A program made the translations under genes and the position numbers. Of a DNA stretch of 64,000 bases, positions 56,041 to 64,000 are shown piece after piece. Each line of letters opens with the position of its first letter. The first letter of the stretch is position 1. Source of the DNA: Sabellastarte sp. h YS-2021 (taxonomy: Eukaryota > Annelida > Polychaeta > Sabellida > Sabellidae); contig OZ024930.1 of assembly GCA_964017235.1 (NCBI GenBank), positions 152,954,221 through 153,018,220 of the forward strand, read 5' to 3'. The notes under the pieces were generated by a model. That model saw only the letters and a program-made list of their open reading frames with translations. It was not told the DNA's origin and did no database searches.

Positions 56041-56310
56041 GCTTATATTTCACTTATTATTGGTCCTAGAGGTTTGGGATGGTAAACCAACCTATAGGAC
56101 ATCATGGGCTGGGAATCTTTTGGTGTGGTCAGATTTGATCTTTGGACCCCTCCTTCAAGGTCAGATGAGGACAGCCAAACTTAAAAGTGCTTATAACTCG
56201 CTTATTATTGGTCCTAGAGGTTTGGGATGGTAAACCAACCTATAGGAAATCATGGGCTGGGAATCTTTTTGTATGGCCGGATTGGACCCCTCCTTCAAGG
56301 TCAAACGAGG
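56040..56310 (-). repeat. Tandem repeat, inverted relative to 1-280
   Basis: Two units with AAGTGCTTATAACTCGCTTA and TTGGTCCTAGAGGTTTGGGA, period about 143 bp. This is the reverse complement of the family at the start of the window. Confidence 0.85.
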
Positions 56311-57170
56311 ATATTGCATTTGCAGTATTTCTTTAAATATGTTTTAACCTACTTTTTACATTTAAACAGTTACCTTGTTACTTTCCTTCATAATACCATT
56401 TGCAGGGCACAACTTTTGTGTCCTTTTCTTCTGTCACTTCTAGTATATATATAGTGGAGTACTAGTAGATTCTCTTGTGTGAGTATCAGACCCACATCTA
56501 TCTTAATTTATTTTAAATATTTTTTTTTGTGTTGAAAAACATGAAATTACACACTTAGTCGCCATTTTCTCAGTCACTATGATAGGGATTTATCTGAAAT
56601 CTTACATTTTTATAGCGAAATACTCCTACCATTTCCTAAAAGTAGCTATTATGTTGGAGCCATCCAACCCAATGGCCAACGCCAAAAAGCGTTTTTAAGG
56701 TAACGTTATATAACAACCTTAATCAGCCAAAGGGCTACATAGTAGTCCGTCCTCCCGCCACTAGGTCACCTGACCACTCTTTGTTTACCATATTTTGTTG
56801 GCCATCTTAGTAGTCAAGATATATTTTTGAAAGCTCTGATTGTGGACATTTTCTTTACAAAATATCTTACAATACAGATTCTTATGACATATCAACAAGA
56901 AATAATCTTCATTTGGACACGTTATACAAGTAAATACCTTACAATTCTGTGGATTTTTGGGTATCATGCGATCCATGTGCAGTTTGGAGACAGATTTGTG
57001 TCATGGTTTTGCTAGGAACTGGACTTCTACAGATACATTGAATGAAGGTTACTCAAGTTCTACAAATATATGCCTACCTTTTGCTGCTACTGTGGAAAAG
57101 ATGGTTATTTTAGCAAAATCCTTGCATTACACCGCTACGGTGGTGAATGGAGGTAAAAAGTCTTAGGCAT
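56311..57170. other. Intron DNA without recognizable features
   Basis: No supported gene. Small ORFs at 56785-57166 lack recognizable domains. Confidence 0.45.
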
Positions 57171-58139
57171 AGGACAAAAAGTATTTCATATATATTTTAT
57201 TTATGCATGCGTATTATATGAATGTGTACATATATGAACTTCAATTTACTTATTTTTATAGATTTTTTGTACATTGCAAAACAGTGTTTGGGATTTACAT
57301 GGTCCTTTAAATTTCAATAATTTTTGGGATTAACATTATCACAAATGGCTTCATTGCTTTTGTTTTGCCTGATGCACACTATTATGGTGTGAAATCTTTT
57401 GAAGTATATTAGATGTGGCTTCACAGCATTCTATCCTTTAAAATCAAAGAAAAACTCTGATGAAGTGAAATTGTATGAAGTATATTAGATGGCTTCACAA
57501 CTTTCCCTCTTTCCAATCAAAGAAATACTATTATGAAGTGAAACCCTTTGAATTATAATACCTGTGGCTTCACTGCCTTTTAATCTTGTATCCTTTGCAA
57601 TCAAAGAAAATCTATAATCTTTTGTATTATATTAGATATAGCTTCACTGTCTTTGAACTTTCCTTTTCAATTGAAGAACAGTTATTGTTTTTACAACACA
57701 AAAGCATGAATGTATGAAAAGAATAATGTAATTGTAATTAATTCCATCTTTGATATGGGAACACTTGACAATGCAATTGGGATAAAAACTACAAGACACA
57801 TTATTAAGTGTTCCTTTTCAAGTGTACTCTGGTAGGTTTGAGTAACAAATGATCATAATAAAGATTTCAAAAGCCTAAGCATAGATTAATGGTATGAAGC
57901 TGCTCAGGGGGGGATTAAGTTGTTAAAATACAAAAAAGTGTCAGCGACAAATATACAAATAACAAATACTTCTTTGTGCTGTAAATGTGCAGTGACTTAC
58001 ATATGTTTTATACAACACTAAATGTAAAATAAAAAAAATTAATACTTTTTGTCCGGATATGCAATACTTTTTGTCCAGATACTTTTTGTCCTACTCATTT
58101 TAAGGTCAATACTTTTTGTCCAGATACTTTTTGTCCTAC
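57171..58139. mobile_element. Foldback element D (GGACAAAAAGTATT phrases)
   Basis: The left end is AGGACAAAAAGTATTT at 57171. The right arm (58041-58139) has five copies of the complement, AATACTTTTTGTCC(AGAT/TAC). The core contains tandem units of about 80 bp at 57395-57680 (GAAGTATATTAGATGTGGCT, TTTCCAATCAAAGAAA). No transposase is present. The flanks belong to the same satellite-rich intron. Confidence 0.8.
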
Positions 58140-58466
58140 AATCACTTTTTTCATGGCCACAACATGGTCAATAACTTGGAGGTGTATCTCCATAGGTAAG
58201 TCAGTAATAACTATTTTCAGCTTTCAGCACTTACTTAATGAGTGGGTGGCTCATATCTTTAAAATTCTTGCAGCTTCGGAATTTCTTTCGAACATACTGT
58301 TCAATTACCATTTACTGTACTTCTGTACAGCACTTTCCCTGATAATTATGCTTTCCTCTCATTATCACCTTTACAACTCAAAAACACTCAGTCAGCTGAC
58401 ACAGTGCCCGTTCACGGGCACTCTACTCTTGTTAGTGATGCAGATTGTGTTGTTGTCTATCTTTAG
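58140..58466. other. Intron DNA with a satellite fragment
   Basis: 58146-58235 matches the 155-bp satellite (CCACAACATGGTCAATAACT, TAAGTCAGTAATAACTA). The ORF over 58153-58515 is an artefact that runs into exon 11 in another frame. Confidence 0.6.
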
Positions 58467-58553
58467 TCTGCCAATATTGCTCTGGCTGATTTGGATCTTA
58501 GCTGGAACTGCATAACCAGGAAAGGAGGTGTGGGAATAGCTAAAGCATTACTG
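58467..58553 (+). CDS. LRRC74-like: LRRC74-like gene, exon 11 (LRR)
   Basis: Acceptor GTCTATCTTTAG, donor CTG|GTAGGT, phase 0 at both ends. It encodes one 29-residue LRR, SANIALADLDLSWNCITRKG GVGIAKALL. Alignment with the family's order shows no LRR missing between exons 10 and 11 despite the 5.6-kb intron. Confidence 0.93.
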
Positions 58554-58905
58554 GTAGGTTCTTTTTATGTCCTTCATATGTTTAAAGGATATGGTCAAAT
58601 ACCTCTCAAAGATGTTAAAAGTAATGTAATTATTGTTTTCCCCTACGGATAAAACCTGGCTGTTGTATTGTGCCTCAATGAATATAAAATAGAGGAAATA
58701 GGAAAAAATGTTAGATTTGCAGTTTTATATATTGATTTCTTAAATTGGCGCATACAGATTTAATACCAAAATAACCAAAGTTTTAACTAAATAACTAATG
58801 TCAAGTCAATCTCTTGGCAATCAGAAAGAAAGTAACCTTCTTTTTGATGTTACGACTTTGAATTACTTTCTCACTTGATCAGTTTATGGTTATTTTTGTT
58901 TTCAG

Positions 58906-59021
58906 AAAAACCAGTCATTAGAAATTTTGGATCTTTCATGGAATGGAATATCAAATTCTGGCTGTGCCGCCTTTGGCAACACCCTAAAGTCCAACAAGTC
59001 TCTGAGAGTTCTCGATATTAG
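58906..59021 (+). CDS. LRRC74-like: LRRC74-like gene, exon 12 (LRR)
   Basis: Acceptor TTTGTTTTCAG, donor TTAG|GTAAGA. It encodes KNQSLEILDLSWNGISNSGC AAFGNTLKSNKSLRVLDI and two bases of Ser. The DLSWN pattern repeats that of exon 11. Confidence 0.93.
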
Positions 59022-59530
59022 GTAAGATGAAATTTAGATGTCACTGTAGTGTTGTGGTTTATTGCATATGTTAGAACCAGTTCCTCAAAGTGAACATTCT
59101 ACGAAAAAGGGATATGATTAATTTAGCAAAAGCCACAACATAAATTATGAGAATGTATACATGAAATATAATTTCACGGATGAAAGTGAACCACAATCTG
59201 CTTTTTGAAGAGGTTTTGTTCAACAAAATGGCTAACATATAACTCAGTAGGATATCATAAAATACTGCTGAAATATTTTCTGTTGTAAAATATTTTGGTA
59301 AAAATACATATGTATGTTGAGATAGTTAATACGTGACGAAAACAGTAATGGTAACATACAAATGGAAGGTAGCCAGATCAGTGTGTTTCTGTCAGTAAAA
59401 AGGTTTCCATTTTACCGTCCTATAGACTGTTAAGTGTGTTGTGCTTTGTGTTTACAGTGTGCCACAGAAAGACATTATATGTATTTGCATGTTCCCAGTT
59501 GACTCTCTATAAGTAGAACTTTAGGCTAGC
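59022..59530. other. Intron DNA without recognizable features
   Basis: No supported feature. Confidence 0.5.
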
Positions 59531-59740
59531 TTTTACTTTACCGGTACGAGATTTGGGCGATAATACAATTCAACGTTTTTAGCAATTCCATCCTTTTGTT
59601 TTTTATTGTAATACACAGGAATACTATTCATGGGGGTTGGGGGCTTGCCCCCATTTATAACTTTGTTAATTTTATTTCATATTTCCTTGACAATTTCTGC
59701 AATTATCAAATATGGCGGATCCCGTACCGGTAAAGTAAAA
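59531..59740. mobile_element. 210-bp MITE with 22-bp terminal repeats
   Basis: Left TTTTACTTTACCGGTACGAG (AT), right the complement of (AT) CCCGTACCGGTAAAGTAAAA, with one mismatch. The interior is a GGGGGTTGGGGGCTTGCCCC stretch and AT-rich sequence. Confidence 0.8.
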
Positions 59741-60336
59741 TCACCCACACTTCAATATTTACAGTACTCACTTCTAGTTATGGCTAACCTTGTACTTAAT
59801 TTTCCAAAAGCTACAGCAGTTTGAGATAATTTTTAAGATTTGTTCCACTTATGTATAAACCAGACATATTCTGGTTCTGCTTATGTAAGTTTTACAATAT
59901 AAGTATTCATGGTAATGTCTGCAGTATGGAAAATCCTGTTCTTTTCATTATAAGTATTCTCATAAGAGCTCACCCCCTAATTTCTTTACATATAAGTTTC
60001 TGTCCCTGACTTTGGCTTAAATCAAGTTTAAATCAGTGGGTATAATGCACACCTTGTTGTAAAAGGGATTAATATTAAAAAATTGTTGGATTTTCGAAAA
60101 AAATAGTTTAACCTACTGTTAACCTACTGACCTTCCAGTTGACGATTGGCCAGATTTTAATAAATTTCTCATGTAAGTACATGTAAAATTGGTTGATGAT
60201 TATTACATTGGAGATATACAGCTAACAGTCAGCAAAATATCACCGGATGCATTAAACCTATTATTTTTATTCAAAAGTAATTAACTAACAGAAGTCACTG
60301 CAATATGTTGAGGTATGGCTCTGCTTTCTATTTCAG
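59741..60336. other. Intron DNA without recognizable features
   Basis: No supported feature. Confidence 0.5.
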
Positions 60337-60415
60337 CAATAATCGAATTGGTGAAGAAGGTGCAAAGGTTCTTGGACAAGGACTGGGTAAAAACCAAGGA
60401 CTGGAAACACTGTTG
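60337..60415 (+). CDS. LRRC74-like: LRRC74-like gene, exon 13 (LRR)
   Basis: Acceptor TTCTATTTCAG, donor TTG|GTATGT. It completes Ser from exon 12 and reads NNRIGEEGAKVLGQGLGKNQ GLETLL, an LRR unit ending in phase 0. Confidence 0.92.
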
Positions 60416-61903
60416 GTATGTTGTTGGTAAAGTGAAATATAGGTAACCCCTTCTGCACTATTTGTGACTTAGATAATAACTACAGGGACGTGTCGGTGGT
60501 GCCAGTATACCCATGACAAGATAGTTTTAGTACAATTCCCAAGTAAAACATAATAACTAGAGTGGTATCTTGAGCAAATAAAATGGTGGGAAAACTTAGA
60601 CTACAAGCTGAAAATTAATTTGAAGGCATTATAACGTTTACGTTATGCTTTTGCAGATCTCTTAGTCATATATAGCAATTTGATTAGTCATGTTTTCACT
60701 TGCACTGTTAAAATTCATTTCCAGTAAAATTATGAATTTGACAATGTATTAATCTTTCAAAAATTAATTTTAATTCTAGGCCAGTTAAATCCCTGAGTCA
60801 ATCTTCATTTCTATCATGACTAATTAAGTCCAGAAGACTTACCTGTGGAAATTGCTTTTCACTCATCCAGGTCAAACTGAGTGCCCATTGAATGGAATAG
60901 GTTCCCAAAGTTTTCAGGTCATAATACACAATATCTTGTTTCAAATCATCATCTGATGACCTACTTCTTCAGGAAAGCCTATCCCCAAAACTTGCCACTG
61001 CTCGGCTATTTTAAATTGTTTATGATCTAGTTTTGGAAATATAGAATTTCCCTTCTGGAATATTAACATTTTAAGGGATGTTCATCAAGTAGTTACTTTT
61101 CCATAAATGTTTCTATTATAATTATTATTGTCCCTTACTTCTGCCAAAGGGGAACATTAATTCTCCTTCATCAGCTTGTCCATCCATCTGTCCATCACTT
61201 TAACCTGACCCATAGCTTCCAAACCACTTTACCAATTTTCACCAAGTTTGGTTGTAATCTGGTATGAATGTAATATAAAACATATACTGCCTCCCGCCGT
61301 AACTTGGCACAACCTGGACACAAAAACCTTATTTTTGCTTGTTTTAAGTGTAGTTTTGTGGATTTCTTTTTATTAAAATATGAATTGACACAAGCGCAAG
61401 TTATTAAACTATTTTACTAACATCAAATCAAAACCATAAACCTATTAGAATCATTTTTAAGGGGCGATAATATAATTTCTACATGAAATCAGCACCTCAA
61501 ATTGGCATAATTTGCATACAGAAATTGCCGAAGATATTTAAATTATTTCTGTCGTCACTTCCACTTCCTTAGTTGTTAAGCGGAAATGCGCGAGTGTGGG
61601 CGATAAAGAACCATTGTTATTTAACTTCCGTTTTGTGCCAATTTGAGGCTTGTGCCATTATATGGCGCCAAGCAGTACAGAAATGTAAACAATTTGAATA
61701 ACATTGACAATAGTGGATATAGTTTTTAACCAGATGAAGGAACCAGTTGTATTTGATCCCAAATTCTCAGAAGGGACAGGTCTCTAATTAAAAAACAGAA
61801 TCCTTGTAACTGCATTCAGCTTTTGTATGAAAGGAAACTGTGACTAATTCATACTGTGAAATATTTTCTGTGTGAAGTTAGTTGCATTATTTTTATTTCT
61901 CAG
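60416..61903. other. Intron DNA without recognizable features
   Basis: No exon recognized. The sequence around 61560-61680 is less AT-rich, with palindromic words (TATGGCGCCA), but no element ends were found. Confidence 0.45.
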
Positions 61904-61993
61904 ATGGGAATGAATCCCATTGGTGAAAGGGGTGCAGAGGCAGTGCTGAAAGGTGTAGCTCTGAACAAAACACTCAAACTTGTGGGACTTGAG
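61904..61993 (+). CDS. LRRC74-like: LRRC74-like gene, exon 14 (last seen)
   Basis: Acceptor TTTATTTCTCAG, donor GAG|GTAAAG, phase 0 at both ends. It encodes MGMNPIGERGAEAVLKGVAL NKTLKLVGLE. Vertebrate relatives continue for some 50-70 residues, so at least one more exon is expected; none was recognized up to 64000. Confidence 0.9.
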
Positions 61994-63560
61994 GTAAAGT
62001 ATTACACATTTACAAGACAATTTAACAATAAATATCTATTTTTACACTTAAAGAAGCTTTGCTGATTTCTATTCATTTATTTAATTAATTTGCCATTATT
62101 GTTTTATCTAGTATGTAATCTTAAACTTGAAAGTGTACATAGTATTATGCTGTTGATTTACCAATAATGTGTTTATTATTAAAATGACTTTTGCACATCT
62201 CTCAAAATATGAATCTAACACAGTGTAAATGTGGCATATGCATAATTACTGTTGTAGTCTTTATCAATTACATGTATTAATATGAAAAATTAATACTAAA
62301 TCATGTGTGTTATGTAAAGTGCTTTTAAGTTTGCTTGTTGCATTTTTTTATTGATTTTGTACAGAAACTTTAGCAAAGGTTTTCTTTTTAACTATTATTA
62401 TTACTTACTAAAATATAACAAAACATTGACAAAAATGTGCACAATTTTACCATCTAAATGTAATGTTTTCGTAAATTTTACATTCAATTTGACATTCAAA
62501 ATTTGGGTTTTATACTAAAATTTGAGTTTTTGACTCAAGTGTTAGATGATGCACCTTGCACGGATGTATAAACATTGCCTCATTGTATGTCAATTTGCTG
62601 AAATCTCTGTCTCATGTCACCTGATTTTAGTATATTGCACAAAACTATCGTTTTGTTTTTATTTATTTGTTATAATATTTGTATATACAATATGCTGTGA
62701 AAGAACACATCAGTACAATTGCTTAAAGTGAAATTTTTATTATTGTCATTTCTCGCATTTTATATGTAAATTGATGTTAAGGTGTAACTATGTAGTACAT
62801 AATAGTAAAATTTACTAAACTTAGTTATATCTGATATTAAGATTAATGTAAATACATTAACTTTAATGCGTAGTTACTAAGCACACGATTTAGATGATTG
62901 CTTTATGAAGTATTATTTGAAGTAGTAAGTGGGGTGTACATGGTACTTTTTGCTGTTTTGCAGTTCCTGGTTATTTACCTCTGAAGATTCTAAAATCTTA
63001 TGCTACTCAAAGAATTTTGTAACACAGGCCAAATCAGTGATACACAGTGCTTCACTTTTTTTTTCCTCCACCACCTAATGTGATATTAGGCAGCAACTTC
63101 AGTTCTTGTATATGAGAAACTGAACCTAAATTCTAAATGTGTTAACGAATTCTATTTAAAATGTTCAATAATGTACACGCTCCCAAATTCTGAATTATCA
63201 AGGTCCAATTTAATGCATGGTTTAAATATATGCCTGGTAAAACACATAAAATTCACACTTTTTATTGCCATTTTCCATGTCAGAAAACACAACTGAGTCG
63301 AAAAAAAAATAATAAAAAAATAAAATAAAACACCTGACCTAGCAGTGTTTGTAAATAATTAACATCAAGGGCATTTTTTTTTACAAAAATACATAACTGA
63401 GTGATATTTAGACTGAAAAATGTTAAGTTCACTAAAGTAAATAAAATTCACCACTAGGAGGGGCAGCCTTCACAAGTAAGACAAAATTATCCAAGTTTGT
63501 GCTAATTTTGCATAAGGAGAGGTCAAAGGTGTAATTTAGTCACACAACACACAAATGTCT
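61994..63560. other. Probable intron DNA without recognizable features
   Basis: AT-rich. The acceptor-like site TTTTGCTGTTTTGCAG at 62950-62963 would add only FLVIYL before a stop, so it is not accepted as the last exon. Confidence 0.4.
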
Positions 63561-63569
63561 AAAGAACTG

Positions 63570-63720
63570 CCAGGTCCTCAGTGACCTAGCGGTTAGCAAG
63601 TTTGGCATCTAATCACAGGATGTCACCTCTGTGTCGTTTGAGTCCCACAAGTGACAATGCTGAAGACCTGTCCAAATATGACCCTGGCTGTTGCACAGGA
63701 CGTAAAACTCCAACGCTGAC
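63570..63720 (+). mobile_element. tRNA-derived SINE
   Basis: A-box-like GACCTAGCGGTTAGCAAG and B-box-like GTTTGAGTCCCAC stand at tRNA spacing. A body follows with GACCCTGGCTGTTGCACAGG and ACGTAAAACTCC, typical of mollusc tRNA-SINE 3' parts. The 5' part does not fold as an intact tRNA, so it is a SINE and not a tRNA gene. Confidence 0.75.
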
Positions 63721-63841
63721 CTTTGACCAAAGAGTTGCCCACAAGTCAAGGAAATACAAGGGGTTACCTCATGAGTGAATTTCACAGTCTATGGTGAATT
63801 TTACATTTCTTCACTGTACACTTCATATTATATAGAATACA

Positions 63842-64000
63842 CCAGAACCTCTATTATCTGACCCTAAGTTAGCCCAATTTTTAATTGTCCAACCCCAAAA
63901 CCCTCTCTTCCAACTCTATTTAAGCCTGTTATCTTAGCTATTCTCTTAGCCGACCCTTCTATTATCTGACTCGATTGTTAATCATTTAAGAGGATCGGAT
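63842..64000 (+). mobile_element. Terminus of a pogo/Tigger-like element, cut by the window end
   Basis: ACCAGAACCTCTATTATCTG and repeated CTATTATCTGACTC-like words match the CAGTAGAACCTCTATTATCC style of pogo-type terminal repeats. The other end lies outside the window. Confidence 0.35.

Larger units (their letters stand above)
13532..61993 (+). other. LRRC74-like: LRRC74A/B-like gene (both coding ends missing)
   Basis: Fourteen exons with GT..AG borders and matching phases join into one frame of 1413 nt (471 codons) without a stop. Residues 1-178 are low-complexity, Ser/Arg/Pro-rich and then acidic, with no known domain. Residues 179-236 contain the conserved LRRC74 segment around GIVPVSYLLRNM and NLRMRHHYLGGHGTRPLAQAL. 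Residues 237-471 are about eight ribonuclease-inhibitor-type LRRs of about 28 residues (LxLSxNxIxxxGAxxLAxxL). Known family members are cytosolic LRR proteins of poorly defined function, so a scaffold or protein-binding role is inference. Human LRRC74A has the same order of repeats and about 50-70 more residues after the last exon seen here. Introns run from 352 bp to 14.2 kb and are swollen by transposons. The start exon upstream of 13532 was not identified. Confidence 0.88.

Noticed and set aside
58153-58515. 120-codon plus-strand ORF with hydrophobic stretches resembling a membrane protein
   Set aside because: It begins in a satellite fragment and ends by running through the acceptor and start of exon 11 in a different frame, so it is a chance frame.
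62950-62990. Acceptor-like site considered as the last LRRC74-like exon
   Set aside because: It would add six hydrophobic residues and stop, unlike the C-terminal extension expected for the family.
63570-63645. Possible tRNA gene
   Set aside because: A and B box words are present, but the arms do not pair as a tRNA and a SINE body follows.

Overview
The window is animal nuclear DNA, AT-rich, with long introns, consensus GT..AG splice sites and a heavy, varied load of transposons. The repeat content (tandem arrays with 145-165 bp units, pearl/Helentron-like elements with tandem cores, a DIRS-type retrotransposon, CR1/L2 LINEs, tRNA-type SINEs) and an LRRC74-type gene suggest a marine lophotrochozoan, most likely a bivalve mollusc. 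The species cannot be named from the sequence.

Only one host gene is well supported: an LRRC74A/B-like leucine-rich-repeat protein on the + strand. Fourteen exons between 13532 and 61993 join in phase into an uninterrupted 471-codon frame. Exons 1-5 code for a low-complexity Ser/Arg/Pro-rich and acidic N-terminal region. Exons 6-7 carry the family's conserved pre-LRR segment. Exons 8-14 carry ribonuclease-inhibitor-type LRRs. The start codon exon upstream of 13532 and the last coding exon(s) after 61993 were not found. An ATG-led exon at 34261-34506, with a TATA-like element and a strong donor, looks like an alternative promoter and first exon that can splice in phase to exon 5.

Layout: 1-13.5 kb holds a 144-bp tandem repeat, an array of 22-bp palindromes, a 5'-truncated CR1/L2 LINE (minus strand), nested MITEs and a pearl-like element. 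13.5-34 kb is intron DNA with LINE remnants, several tandem arrays, foldback elements and MITEs. 34-41 kb holds the alternative exon, exons 4-5 and two more pearl-like copies. 41298-47533 is a complete, apparently young DIRS element inserted in intron 5, in the same orientation as the gene; it encodes a gag-like protein, RT-RNase H and a tyrosine recombinase. 48.4-62 kb holds exons 6-14, with further foldback elements and a 155-bp satellite in the introns.

The most interesting observations are these. (1) The DIRS element has perfect 173-bp inverted repeats. Its gag and recombinase frames are the same reading frame, separated by a single TGA followed by C, with a Cys-rich stretch after the stop and about 2.3 kb of double-open frame over the RT. 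(2) Several foldback elements have arms built from repeated short phrases that differ between elements. Two of them share a terminal motif and have 8-13-bp flanking direct repeats. These may form one undescribed family.
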